Positions 1 through 12,208 of a DNA stretch of 64,000 bases are shown here, piece by piece (position 1 is the first letter of the stretch; each line of letters opens with the position of its first letter). The notes under the pieces are model-generated. The model was not told where the DNA came from. It did not search any database and was given only the letters and a program-made list of their open reading frames with translations. The DNA is taken from assembly GCA_011503125.2 (NCBI GenBank), contig WWBZ02000033.1, forward strand, positions 3,038,001 to 3,102,000, in the 5' to 3' direction. The DNA is from Botryosphaeria dothidea. Taxonomy: Eukaryota; Ascomycota; Dothideomycetes; Botryosphaeriales; Botryosphaeriaceae. The translations under genes were made by a program, and so were the position numbers.

Positions 1-1554
1 TCTTTTGGCATTGGGGCGCATACGGATTGCTTTGCTTTTAATTTTCGGCTACGAGTATCATTGTTGATTTCCTTACCCGCTCTAGCCGCTCGCTTTTACT
101 CACATATCCTGTTTTTACTCTGGGGGCATCCATCGGTAAACTGGCTTGTTTTTTTCCCTCGCCCTTGTCTCGACAGTATTGATACCTCTTCTTGCTTTTC
201 GGCATGTTTATCATCGTGAGCTTTTTCGGTTCTGCAGGGTTCCTCTGTGTGGTTTAGGTCTAGGTAGGGAGGGTCGAGCTTGGTGAGTCCGGGAACGACT
301 GATGGGTTGTTTGATCGCGGAGTTGATGCATATAGTTCCAATCGACAGCACCAGATATGGTACAGATCCTCCTGTCCTTTCAAATCAGTACGTTGCAGAT
401 GCTCGAAAATGAGCTCTCAAAATCTCAGTGCCATCACAGCTTGCCCTCCATCCACCCTTCACCCTTGATGATGATGGTCCGTGCATTTTAGCTGCTACCG
501 TCTTGCGGTCACTTTTGCCTAACAATGATCCAAGGCTTGATGAGAGTCTTCACTACTGTTGCAATATTGAGCCAACACGCAATACGTTCAAGTCAATATC
601 CGAATTTCTCTACTGCTGAACTACCTATCGACGTGTGTCTATATCCCATATACCACTTTCGCTCCCTCTTTTCCACTAATCTCGTCCCAGCCTGAGTGCG
701 AGAAAGCATCATCTCTCGCAACAAACCGCAATTTTTCGTGGTATTTCTTTCCACTGCCCTGACGAGAAGAAAAAAAAATGACGAAACGCCAGTAAGGGAT
801 GAAAACTCGCGATCAAATTTGTTCTGCTCTCCCGCAAAAAAAGGCAACTTTCCATAGACTCCCCTGAGAAAACTTTGTTGGGAATCGGATGTGTAACAAT
901 GGATAGTAAAAGAACTCCAATCGCTCGAATAGCTCAAAAAAGGAGAATAAAGTGCGGAGAATTGTCTGGCAAGGAGTCTCGGATCGTCGTCCAAAAGTCA
1001 AGGGATGCAATGGTCGCCAGGGCAACCAATGTAGGGACATGACCCAATGGATTCGAGGCCAGTGATTTGAAAATACGCGCTTTTTGGATGGGCCTTATTC
1101 GAGCTTTCCAGTGTGACGCAGTGAAAAAAGGTTAAAGAACATGTAAAACCAAAGGGATGGAGGATGCAAGGGGTATTGAGGAGACTCGTGTTGAGCGGAG
1201 ACTAACGCTAATACAGGACCAATGCAAAAGCAACGAGGTGGAGGCGAGCAAATTTTGTCTTGGAAAACAGGACTGTCCCAGAGCGAATTCTTCGTCCAAA
1301 TAGACCAATTGAACAAGACGACCCAAGTATGTTCATGCAGGCGTATTGGCCAACTGGAATTTCCAAATTCCAAGGGTGAGCCGACATAATCCGCTACAGT
1401 GCTGGGTAAAAAAATATGGATAACCATATTCAACCCAAAACATTGAAGCGTGAGCGTCCGACGCAGTCCTTTGTTTCCAATGTTGCGAAACTCAGAGGTA
1501 TAAGTACGCTGAAACCTCCCCAAGTAGATCCCGCATCATTCGAGGGGGGTAATA
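1..1554. other. Intergenic, no gene seen
   Basis: AT-richer than the neighbouring coding DNA. Short open frames occur on both strands, the longest about 140 codons at 1095-1523 on the minus strand, but none shows a recognisable domain, low-complexity pattern or convincing intron structure. It is probably the 3' flank of the minus-strand gene that ends at 1555, and it may include flank of a gene outside the window. Confidence 0.5.
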
Positions 1555-3119
1555 TTAACCAGCTGCAGGTGTCGAGGCACGGGTAGAATTCTTCGTCCTC
1601 TTCGATGATGCAGCTTCAAGCGGTCCACCTTCTCTCTTCGTCCCAGAAACTGACCTCGTGCCTGCTTTAGTACGACGCCATTGATCAAATGGACTGCGCT
1701 TCGCCGGCCTTGTCAATGGCTCGAACATCGGCTTCTGATCAGCATTGGGTGCTGAGTTTGACGGGCCTGCTTCATCGACTGGATCCGGCACGGGTTCGAC
1801 GTGTGGGTCTTTCTTCGCCGATGCGCGCGTCGTCCGAGACGGGGGAGGTGTGACAGGTTCGAAGAAGCGCTGCTTGGCCGGGGTAACGGTGTCCACAGTA
1901 GCCTTAGGGGTGCTCTCATCAGCCGGTTCGGGAGTGTAGCTTCTGACCTCGGTGGGGTTGGACCGCGGAGTACGAGCAAAGTGAGCCCGCTTCCGCGGGG
2001 TGGCGAGTTGCACAGAGGCATCGATGTCAGTAGAGTCCTCCTCAGCAGCCTTAGCGGCGGCGGCAGCTTCACGAGCGCGCTTCTGCTCCTCCGTGGGAAA
2101 GAGAAGGCGGGGCTTGATCTCCGAACGAGTAACCCGACGGCGGGCGGTTGAACCTGCTGCACGACGAACGGGGCTGGCGCCCAGAGGACTATCGGATTCG
2201 GAAGCACTGTCGTCGGATTCCTTGTACTCTGTAAAAATTTTCTTTCCACGGCTAGGTGCTGTTAGCTTTTTGTGGCGAGCAGTGGGATTGTGTAAACTTA
2301 CAAGACTGAAATGAATCCTTCGCCATTACGAGCTCTACGGTCCATCTCCGCCTCCTCCTTGGTCACGCGGCGTTTCGCAGCACGAGGTGAGACGCTAGGA
2401 CGAGCATTGGGCTCATCATTCTCGTCAGGCTTCTTGGTGATGAAAGGATTATCTTCTTCCTCATCAACACTGGGAACGCGCTCGCGGAAGTCGGTGTAGA
2501 TTTGAATCTTTTCGGATTCGTCATCTTCACACTCGTCAATGAAGCTGGGCAGAGTGAAAGCGGCGCGTTTCTTGTTTGACCTGGACTTGCGGGAAGAAGG
2601 CATGGCGTCGTCTATGGTGGCGGGGCGGTCGTGGAAGAGAACTCGCGCGGTCGACGCAAACGCGGAAAGCGGCCTGGCCTTGTCCTTCCTGCTCGGGGTC
2701 TTGGATGGAGTCGGGAGAACGCCGAAAGAGCCCTTGGAGCTGGTGACGAATGGGTCAGAATCGGTGTCAGAGCCTAGAAACGGGTCGTCGCTCGGCAGCT
2801 TGGGTGCGCTCTTTTTGGCAATGGGGCGCGTCTGAGGAGATGATGGCGATGCCGGAGGTGAAGCGGTAAAGCTGGAGGTAGGCGCGTCCCGTTTGCTGCT
2901 GCCGACGGGTGTGAAGGCGCGGGCGGACCGGGGCGCCGGGCGCTTCTTGGAGGGCTCGGGCTGGTGCGACTGCTGATCCAGAGCATGCTTAGAGCGCTGT
3001 GCGGCGACACGGCTTGAGCGGCGCGGCGGCGAGTAGGGTTCCCAATCGTCGTAGCGGGTTCCATGGAGCGGCGGAGGGGGAGTGTGAACGCGCTCCGGCG
3101 CGGCAGGCGTCGAAGCCAT
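1555..3119 (-). CDS. Uncharacterised Ser/Thr-Pro-rich basic protein
   Basis: Two exons, 3119-2302 and 2251-1555. The 50-nt intron starts GTAAGT and ends CTAG, with a CTAAC-like branch site. The spliced frame closes exactly to 504 aa. I chose ATG 3119 because the frame further upstream reads like translated leader and starts inside the divergent promoter. I do not recognise the family. The protein looks largely disordered, rich in Ser, Pro, Lys and Arg, with about 19 S/T-P dipeptides. About six fit the full CDK consensus S/T-P-x-K/R (for example SPPR, TPSK, TPSR, SPVR, TPRK, TPAK). A less disordered acidic patch (LPSFIDECEDDE, then YTDFRERVPSVDEEEDNPF) sits near the middle, and FRGKKIFTEY spans the exon junction. 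It shares its promoter with the kinetochore gene duo1, so a cell-cycle role is an inference only. The gene model is fairly secure; the function is unknown. Confidence 0.8.
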
Positions 3120-3707
3120 GGCGGACAGGAGAGCGTCGGGCGACAGGAGAGTAGCAATGGTAGCGCAGGGCGAGACGTCCGTTGGCGTGCGGACGGGATC
3201 TAGACGAATGCGGCGACGCGCAGCGGCTGCGGGATGGATGCGGTGACTGAGGAAATGGCGGGCGCGAGCGCGGTCTTGCAGCGATTGTGCGCGGCGGTCC
3301 GGGGTTCTTGTGCGATCCAGCAAGCGCGAACGATAGCGGTCGGGGGGGGGGGGTTGTGGTGTTGCGGCAAGGGTGGTGGGCGGTGATGAAGTGAGGAGGG
3401 AGGAGCCAGGGCTGGAGGTCGGCGGTGACGGTGGTCAAGTCACGTTCGGCGGGCGCGCCCAGCCACCCGCGTGCATTTGAGGCTGGAGGGCTGGACGCGC
3501 GCTTCGCCGGTGCCAAGCCGCGCACGGGCTGACCCCACGCGTACGTGTAAGAAGGAAAACAGTCAACAACGCGCCCAAGCAGCCTGCGTCGGCACATCAT
3601 CAGCACAGCCTGGCCCAGGAAGCGAGGAACAGCACACACTGCATCAAGCACAGTCCGCCCTGCGTCATTCGTCCCCACCACTCCCTCCCCGATACGGCTG
3701 CTCCACC
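3120..3707. promoter_or_regulatory. Shared divergent promoter of the 1555-3119 gene and duo1
   Basis: The 588 bp between two start codons hold a perfect ACGCGT at 3536-3541, which matches the MluI cell-cycle box bound by MBF in yeasts. Related GACGCG/AACGCG cores lie nearby, and there is an uninterrupted run of 12 G at 3342-3353. Whether MBF acts here is inference. Confidence 0.45.
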
Positions 3708-4531
3708 ATGGACGACCACTACATGTCCGATCCAGACGTCGATTTGGACTGTCCTGTGCAGCCTAGGGGTGCTCCTGACGACGCTGGGGCCTCGCCGCCA
3801 GCCTCTCCAGGCCGCCCAAAGCCCCAGCGCGCTGAGTCGCGCTACACGACCGAGGAGGCTCGCGATGAGGCTCTGCGCCGGGAGCTAGAGCAGGTGCGGG
3901 GCGTAAACAAGGTCATTGAGGACGTCATTGAGAGTCTGGAGAAGGCCAAAAGCAACATGCACGTCAGTACCCGGCCATGCCAACTTCGCGGCCCTTTCTG
4001 CCCTGCTGCTCACCCGCGCTATGCCGCCTCATTCTTTGCTAATGACGCTGACTTTGCTTACCGTAGACCGTCAATCGCACTGTCAACTCCGCTTCCACCC
4101 TCCTGCAAACTTGGACACGCATCCTCTCTACTACTGAGCACAACCAACGTCTCATCTTAGACCCCAATTGGCAGGGTGCAACCCAAGATCTAGCCGAGAT
4201 CGAGGCCGATACCATTGCTCAGCAGCAGGCTATTGAACGCCGTGAGCGTGAGGAGCAGGCTCGCCGTGAGGCTACTGCTCGCAAGGCCGAAGAGGATGAG
4301 CGCAAGAGGGCGGAGGCATCTAGTCGGCCCAGCAGCGCAGCAAGCACGAGGGGGCGAAGGGGCGGCTTGCGCAGGGGAAGCACCAGCACGACCGGAACTA
4401 CGAGCACAGGTCGGACAACACCCGGAGGCTATGTAGGCGTCGGCGGGCAGAGAGGCGTTGGGAGAGGGCCGGCTGGAGGAAGAGGAGGGAGTGGAATCGT
4501 CCGCGGCACCAGGGGCCGCGGACGGACATGA
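3708..4531 (+). CDS. duo1: DASH complex subunit Duo1
   Basis: Two exons, 3708-3962 and 4067-4531. The intron begins GTCAGT and ends CCGTAG. The spliced product is 239 aa. Residues about 46-125 form the Duo1 signature: RYTTEEARDEALRRELEQVR, then NKVIEDVIESLEKAKSNM, and across the splice TVNSASTLLQTWTRILSTTE and HNQRLILDPNWQGATQD. This is the helical core that assembles in the Dam1/DASH ring, which couples kinetochores to spindle microtubules. It is followed by an Arg/Glu/Ala-rich coiled segment and a Gly/Arg/Ser/Thr-rich basic tail (GRGPAGGRGGSG...RGRGRT), typical of filamentous-fungal Duo1. The N-terminal 45 residues are acidic and Pro-rich. The gene is divergent from the uncharacterised gene at 1555-3119, with an ACGCGT element 167 bp upstream of the ATG. 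Confidence 0.92.
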
Positions 4532-5405
4532 AGAGCTCGTTCAACAAGAGAGAACACGGTTTTCGGAACGGATTGGCGGCATGATACCCCGGAGTTTTCG
4601 CTTATCAGCACGCATAGACTACATTCACAAATAGGCAACGGTTTCTGAGACGGCGGTGTTGCTCATCGACCTCTCGTGTCCTTTTTTCCGCTGCGAGTTC
4701 GATTGCGTATGTTTTGGTGCGCGCCGCAGCTTTCCCCGGTTGCGCATACGTCATGTGTGAGTGTGAGTGTGAGACCGGTCAAACGGCCTACTCCCGCCAA
4801 GATCGAAATTAAGGTCCAAAACACATGTCCGTGTCCGCGTTAGGAAATGACCTCCCTTGCGTTAAGGACAACGTCGAACGTCTGTTGAAATTTCTCGGAT
4901 GGACGTTATCGTGACAGTGGGGCTCGTGTGGGAGATTTGCGTGGTTTCACTTGGCGAAGGGATCGGAATGGGCGTGGTTGGTCAGTTGTTCATCGCCTTC
5001 TCGTTCCGGAAGTCATTTTTTTTAATCATGATACACCCTTAATGGGAATGAAGGCGATTCTTCAGACGAGGCTGAACATCTCAAGAGCGCTGTCTCACAT
5101 CCCTTCTATCCGTGTCACGATGCGATCGCATGTTCTCCAGCTCAAATGCTTTCGGGCAACGGGGATTTCCTTTTTCGGTCAGACATATTTACTGGGTTGG
5201 AACTTATCAGATTCGTCAAGGAGTGTATATACATCGTTAATTCGCCCATGCTTACGACCACATCCGTCGGTTCCAGATTCCCGAACGCCAGTCCGTGCGT
5301 GGTCTAGCCTTGCATGTCTCATACATGGTTGGTGAGTGACATGCAGGGGGTCGATAATCAGCACAGATTACCGAGGAACCGAGTGATCCCTTCGATTAAG
5401 CTCAC
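4532..5405. other. Convergent intergenic region between duo1 and beta-mannosidase
   Basis: The 874 bp between two stop codons hold a short GTGTGA repeat around 4755-4775 and no convincing open frame. They presumably contain both 3' UTRs and terminators; no discrete terminator motif can be assigned. Confidence 0.5.
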
Positions 5406-8400
5406 TCAAGGTGTCGTATTATCCCACAAACTGCTCACCGTTACCCCGTCCACCCAGGCACCGCTCGTATCATCCTTCTGCACAGTGTACCCAACCTCTT
5501 TGCTTTCGCCAGGCAGCAGCCAGAATGCGTTCGCATCGAAGAACACCACCGCGCCTTCAGGGTATTCCAGCCACACCCATGTCGCCACACCATCTGCAGC
5601 CGTGACGATAAACTTCCCGGTGCCCATGTCCCCTGAGTGAGCCACGGAAAGGCCTGGGTCGACCAATCTTGCGTCCGCAAGGGTGCTCGCGTGCCACCAG
5701 TTGCGGTGCGTGAAGGTGGCTGTCGTATTGGTGTTTATGGGCGAACCCTCGACGCTGACATCCAGTACAAGCAACGCATTGGTGGGGTCGATGTCGGCAA
5801 GGATGTCGTTCGTGTTGGCGCTCAGAACGCGCGTAGTGTTGATGGCGCCCACCTCGACCGGTGCGGACGTTGGCGTGCTTACATTGAGAGCGGTGCCGTC
5901 GTAGGTTACCCAGCTGAAGTTTACGGTGCCGGTGGCCGACTTCCAGAGGTCTGACGTGACATAGACTTCGAGGAGGCCAGTAGTGCGGTTCCAGAAGGGC
6001 GTGATGATGACGTTTTGGTAAATGTCTTTGGCGACGTAGTGCAATACTTTCCAGCGTCCGTCGTACTCAATGCTGGCCCATGTCGGCGCCTGCCAGATAT
6101 CTTCCAACTGCCAGTATAGCGAACCAAGCTGGCGCTCAGGCATACCGCTGCCTCGGCGGTAGAACATGATCTGGCTTTGGTAGAAGTCCGCTTGGAAGAT
6201 CTGTGTGGTGTGACACCATGCGGAGAAATTGGCAATAGAATCTTCCTTGTTGGGAACGGGATACCACCGTTGTGCAGCAATGGTCATTTCGCCCATGCCT
6301 TTTGACGTGTTGTAGAAATTTGAGGTGTTGAGCCCACCTGGTGGATAGTGATGATTGCGGAGTTGGATGACCGATGAATTGAACCAAAGATCTTCCTCAT
6401 CTATGGCTTGCCGCCATGTTTGAAGCGAGGGCATGGAGTGATAGCCGAACTCATTAGAGAATCTGCCCACAGGATAAGAGCTGTAGTTGAAAGCCAGAGC
6501 AGAATTGTATTGGTAGTAGTCAGTGTCGCCGTAGATGGAGCCCGGGGTCTCGTTTGCGTATCTCTCAATCATCGGTCTAGGTGCACTATGATTGAGGTAC
6601 AGCCAACCAGTCGTCGTGGAAGACGGCGCGTATGAAATGCTCCTGCTGTTGCCAAACACCACTGGTATAAGCGTGTCGAGGAACAAAGTCTCATACTCCT
6701 GGAGCAAGCGTGGATACTCTTCGGGTGCATTCTCATAGGCAGTAGGAAGTTCCAGGTTCTCCAACTCATTGCCGCCAGCCCACATAGCCAACGAAGGGTG
6801 GTGGTTGACGCGACGAACTTGATAAGTAGCCTCTGCGCGAACATTGTCGAGGAATTCCTGATTGACTGGATAAAGAGAATCACCGAACTCAAATTCGCTC
6901 CACAGTAGTAACCCCATTTCATCAGCAAGGTCATACATGAAGTCCGGAGAGTAGGCGCCCGAGGACCACACTCTGAGCATGTTCTGGTTTCCTGCAATTG
7001 CAGCTTGGAATAACTGCCTGATACGTTCCTCCGTGACACGGACCCAAAATGCGTCCGGCGGGATTAAGTTGGAACCTTTGGCGTAAAACTCTCGACCGTT
7101 GACCTCGAAGTGCCAGTTATTTCCTGGTGCAATTCCTTGGGCGAGCTGTTCATCTGAGATTGGTGACTCGTTTAGAACAATTGTTCTGAAGCCAGTCCGC
7201 TTATTCACTGTTGCCAGCAAGTTATTGCTTGTGCCAACGACGGTAATCTCCAGATTGTACAGCGTCTGCGGGCCAAGACCACTCGGCCACCAGAGTTTAA
7301 CTGCATCTGATGGTATGATGGTGGACCCTTGAATAACACCTTCACCAGCGGTGACATTGGATAATGTCCCTGAAATTACGGTCTTATTGTCAACGTCACG
7401 GAGTTGGAAGGCCAGTCCAGCGCCTGCGGGGATTTGACCAAGGAAATCGACACTAGCATTAACGACCCATGGCTGCGACTGGTCTGGTGGTAGATTGTTC
7501 AACTGGCCCTGTCGATAAATGTCGACCAATGTGTTTCGTACGTATATCCCGTCCGACTCAAGTTCGATCACGTAAGCAGGCTGCCACGGACCGGCAGGAG
7601 CAAAGGCAGGACCCTGAGTCTGTTAGCATGGGTTCATTTCTATGCGACTTTTACATGAATTGAGAAAAATCCGCCATAACCACTTATGGCTGTACGTTGA
7701 CCTCTCGATTGTTAACCCGGGGGCTTGAAAAAATCCTCAGGAGGTAAATGGTTTAGTTTGCATGTCATTTACGTCCGAGTGATGGCTTCAATTCCACAAC
7801 TTGGGGTTACAACACGAAAAAGATCATAGAGTTTATATTTTGGCGCGGCAGAAGCAGTAAAAACTTACCCAATCCCAGCCAAAGTCGCTTTGCTCCTTCC
7901 GAATGAAGTGGCGGTTCGGGAACTCAAAGAGTCCTTGAACGGCAAAGGGCCAGGTCTCTTGACCAGGTTCATTGGCGATTTCGTTTGCTATGGTCGGAGC
8001 GCTGCCAAAATTGATACTGAGTACTGGCTCCGAACAATCCTTCAGAATGTCGGAAACCTCAAAGTAGTACTGTCGAAATTGATTGTTCGTAGCAGCTACA
8101 TGCTGGCCGCACAACTCGATACTAGTGAAGGTATCGAGGCCATTGAAGACAAGATAAGTAGAAGAAGCATTGGTGTGTCTGTTTTGGGCGTCAGCGCGAA
8201 TCCAGATGTTTCATTCTGATGATTACAACAGTTTGAATAAATTGGAGACGGAGAATTTGCGCAGTATGGGATAAATAGAAATCCAGCAGTCACAAGTCCG
8301 CATGAGCACCTGATTGGTGCGAATAACGTGTTGCGAAGCCTTCACAGCCATTCATGGGGTGGCGCCGTGTAAGATATGACGCAACGGAAGTGGTTGCCGA

Positions 8401-8955
8401 TGACGTAGCTGAAGATCGCTAACACGGGAGACTGATGATATAAAGCAACTGTGAGAGCCACAATGCCTTGATGGAAGTCCCGAGATTGCGTCTCAGGAAT
8501 CGATGAGCCCGCCTGGCTGATGCATGGCGTTTCGGGGGGCACGCGGGCCAGGATCCTGCGCACCAGCCGCGAGCTGGTGGCGCCGCCGCCCAAACCGCAC
8601 GAGCATTGACGACCAACGACATTGGCGAACAGACGAGGAAACAAAGCGAATGCGAATGAGAGCACCGGCTTCAAGGTGAGACGTACAGCGAGGTTAACGG
8701 AGCGGATGTGTAGGTCCAATTGGCCCAAGCAACCCAGCGCAGATTGAAGTCATTAAGTCCGAAATACGGGTCGCCAATCACCTGGGCGTCAAACAAGTCC
8801 AGATGAGCCTGGGACGGGAGCTTCGCAGGAACCGAGACATTCAGCGAGGGATTTGACAGTGTCCAGCCGGGCCCAGACAGGTCGACAACGCGCTGGGCAG
8901 CAACAGGGGCCAGTGCAGCCAGGCTCAGAACGGCTTGGGAGGGCCAACGAGGCAT
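5406..8955 (-). CDS. mndA: Secreted beta-mannosidase, GH2 (MndA type)
   Basis: Three exons, 8955-8687, 8178-7869 and 7613-5406, give 928 aa, close to the roughly 930 aa of Aspergillus MndA. The enzyme removes terminal beta-1,4-linked mannose from manno-oligosaccharides. I chose ATG 8955 because it yields a typical signal peptide ([21 protein letters not shown]) followed by the conserved [20 protein letters not shown]. Conserved blocks include [33 protein letters not shown] (across intron 2), [14 protein letters not shown], and the catalytic acid/base in WAGGNELEN (Glu near 476). The nucleophile lies in [13 protein letters not shown] (Glu near 581), followed by [17 protein letters not shown]. 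Many N-glycosylation sequons support secretion. Intron 1 is long (508 nt); intron 2 is 255 nt. The gene is divergent from a Zn2Cys6 regulator across about 500 bp, a possible regulatory pair. Confidence 0.95.
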
Positions 8956-9460
8956 GATGAAGCTTTGGACCCGAACAACAAGAGCAGAGGACGAGCAGCC
9001 GGCAAGCCAGCAAAAAGCAATGGCGGAGGCTGCCAAGAGGGCCTTTATAGCAGGGCGCATGCGGCTGCATCGGCGACGCGCGGTGATGCAATGAACCATC
9101 ACGACGATGGTACAGTCGCATCTGACAAGGTTGGGCGTGGGGAGAGCCGGGGGAGCTAGCGAGAGCGGGAGGACGGGCTACGACGGGAGACGGCAATCAT
9201 GTACGTTTGGGCTGGGTCAGGTCGCAATCGGGACAGGTCAAGGCTGGAGCAAGTTAGAGCCCGCGGAGCTTCCGGCGGCACAGGGCGGGGCTTGGGGCAT
9301 GCTGGGGGACGCGAAGAAAGGATCGCCAGAGCAAAGCACGTGAGCGCAGCAACGCTGTCGCAGCGTTGCGCCCAACTCGACTCGACTCGACTCGACGCGA
9401 CCATGCTGGCCGACACCTGCACTGCCAGCCAGAGTCCGACTTGATGTCCCGAATCCTAAA
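8956..9460. promoter_or_regulatory. Divergent promoter, beta-mannosidase / Zn2Cys6 regulator
   Basis: The 505 bp between two start codons have no convincing coding frame, because the in-frame extension of the mannosidase would bury its signal peptide. The region contains an ACTCG microsatellite just upstream of the regulator's ATG. Confidence 0.5.
9375..9394. repeat. ACTCG pentanucleotide microsatellite
   Basis: Four perfect tandem ACTCG units followed by one degenerate ACGCG unit. The repeat lies in the leader/promoter about 65 bp upstream of the Zn2Cys6 gene start. Confidence 0.9.
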
Positions 9461-12001
9461 ATGGCCGAGCCTGAGGCCAGCTCCGACTCGCGAAAGCGCC
9501 GCCGCGGCCAGAGAAGCAACCGCCCGTGCGACCCGTGCCGCCGCCGCAAGACCAGGTGCATCGTCGAGTCTGGCTCCGCCGGCGAGTGCACCGTCTGCCT
9601 CTACAGACAGACCAAATGCACCTACGAGGAGTCGCCCCCCGAGCGCCCCCTGCCGCGTCGCCCGTCCAGCACCGCGACCTCCACCTCCACTATCGACGCC
9701 GCCCAGCGCCATCCGCCGCCCGGCGAGGTGGCTCACCTGTCGCCCGGCAGCGGCGAGATTCCGAGGTCTGCGCCCGCACTACCGCCGTCGACCGCTGTGC
9801 GCACCAACGAGGAGCTGCCCTCCGACGTCCTCAGCTCCGGCGAGGCCTCCGCCGCCGCTCTCGAGGCTGCCCGCGAGCGCCAGCGCAACGGGGAGCCCGT
9901 GAGCGATGCAGACCGCGCCAAGGGGGAGAAGTCCCTGGGCCTGGATTCATCTCGTTTTGCTGAGCTGTATGGCCTGGGGAGCGACATGGAGCCCATCCTC
10001 ATGGTCCGTTGTCTCCACCTCGCGACCCTCGTGCCCCTGCTAAACCGTGTCGCAGCGTCATCGTCCGTACGACCCCATCCATCACGAGTTCCGCCTCTCC
10101 ACGCACGCTATCCGCCGTGTTCTCGAGCGCGACCAAGGCGTGGAGTATCCGCTCTGTTTCCACATTGTGTGTTTCACCAGGCTTTCCGTCGAGCCACAGA
10201 ACTAACTTGCTTGTAGGTCAGCGACGAGAAGGCTGCCGGCTATCAGCCCGGCTACCAGGAAGTAGACTCCATTGAGGCTTGCGTGAAGCCCTACGGAGAG
10301 CGCCTTGTCCGTCTGTTCTGGCGTGTCGTTCAGCCCTCATACCCAATTCTGTACAAAAAGGGCTTCATGGAGAAATATTCAAAATCATATCGACTAATAT
10401 CAGGCCCTCTCCTGGGAGCCGTCTACCTCAACGCCATCAACTGGTGGCACTTTGACCCCTTGCTCTCAACACATCCCCCACCGGAGCTATCCAATTTGAG
10501 AAGATTGACCTTGCACGCCATCCAAAATTCATATCATCGCCCACGGTTGTCTTCGATAGAGTCAATGCTGCTACTCCTGCAATGCAAACCCGAAGATCCG
10601 CTGAACCCCGATCACACCTTTGGCTGGGGGTTGACCTCGCAAGCCTTGGCTATCGGCGAGGCCTGCGGACTACATCTCGATGCCTCTGCCTGGGCCATTC
10701 CCGAATGGGAGCGGACGTTGCGGAAGCGACTCAGCTGGGCCCTATACATGCAAGATAAATGGACAGCCTGCGCGCATGGCCGGCCCAGTCACATAGCTGA
10801 CGATGAATGGGGGGTAAAAGATTTGGATCGCGGAGATTTTGCCGATTGCGAGCCAGACGCCGATGACCCTGCTGGCCAGGCCGTCCAAGCCGGCCAAGAC
10901 CAATTCTTGCAGATGGTGCGACTATCAAAAATACTCGACGTCATCCTTAAAAAGTTCTATTCCGTCAAGGGTTGCGTAAGCCAGGACACTGTGGACCTGT
11001 ATACGAAATCCCAGCCCATTATAGAATCCTTGGCAACGTGGTACAGAACTCTGCCGCGAAGCTTGTATATGGACTCACTGCCTCCGAGGCAACTCTGTCC
11101 GAATGGTGAGTCTTTCTCTTATGGTACCTGCCTGTTGTGGGAGAGGACTTATGCAGGAAACATCTCTTGTCAATGAGAGCAAGACCTGCATTTCCTGCTC
11201 AAGATACTCGACACCAACGGACGCTGTCGGTACTTTCTACGGCTAAGAACAATCTGAAGGCGTGTGAGTTGAGAGTGACGACGCGACGATGGTGTTTGGC
11301 TACGCAAAGAAATTTCATGTTTCCAGACCCAGTCTCGCTTAGTGCTGACACTTCCTGATAGGTTACCTTCATCTTGCCTATTTCGGCGTCACAACTCTTC
11401 TACTCCGGAGGCTTGTGAGGTCGACGGCGCTCGCTCCGCTTTGCTTGGATATATCTGTACTAAACGGAGTTCGACAGTACGCCTATGATACCGCTATGAA
11501 AGCTACTTCTTTAGTAGCGTCACTTCGGCCAGAGCATCTGGATGCTTTCTGGTACTTTGGTATGTCTAAAGCACGTTCTGCTAAGGTTGAATACTTACCG
11601 ATACTTTTGCAGTATCACCCTACCTTTTTTCTGTTATTGGCTCGTTTACCACGCTCTTACTAGTCACTTCGCTCACCCCTTCTGAGCGAGATCATTGGCG
11701 TGAGACTCTCAACTCGTACATCTGGACCCTCCGTACGATGAGCAAATCCAACGAACCCATTAGATATGCGGTCAACCGTCTAGAGGGGGCCATCTTGCGA
11801 GGACTCGAGCATGCACTTGTCATCGCCGTGGATGGACCATCGACCGAGATGGCCGAGACACCCCAGCAGACATTTGAGGCGGGTGTTAACGGCTTCGGTT
11901 TTGGATTTACCGAAGTCAACGATTGGGACTTCCAAGGGCAGATGCACTTGGGTGCGTTCGATTATTTAAGCAACAATGCGCCTGCTGCACCTCTGCAGTA
12001 G
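9461..12001 (+). CDS. Zn2Cys6 fungal transcription factor
   Basis: Five exons (9461-10003, 10056-10166, 10217-11105, 11362-11559, 11613-12001) splice to 709 aa. The N-terminus has a basic stretch (RKRRRGQR) and a canonical zinc cluster, Cys23-x2-Cys26-x6-Cys33-x9-Cys43-x2-Cys46-x6-Cys53. The middle carries a fungal-specific transcription factor domain with FWRVVQPSYPILYKKGF, GLTSQALAIGEACGLHLD and RKRLSWALYMQDKWTACAHG. The closing exons encode GYLHLAYFGVTTLLLRRLVR and a C-terminal SNEPIRYAVNRLEGAILRGL block. The overall layout recalls nitrogen/carbon regulators of the DAL81/TamA type, but I hold that only tentatively. Intron 3 (256 nt) is far longer than its siblings (about 50 nt). The gene sits between a divergent beta-mannosidase and a convergent GH32 gene, so it could regulate nearby carbohydrate genes; this is inference. 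Confidence 0.88.
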
Positions 12002-12208
12002 TCAGCTCAGCATTTGAAATCCGTTCAGGGACCATTGGATTTTCGTTTGGCAATGTTTTTGGACCTCTGGAACTTTCCATCGCTTCCAAATCTTTGCGGA
12101 TCAGCTCAGCTCCGGGTAACTTGCCAGCGGACGTTTTATTAATTTCTTTTGTCTCATCTCGATTGTCATTAGCTATGTTCTTGTCATTACCATTGGGAAG
12201 GGTGCTAT

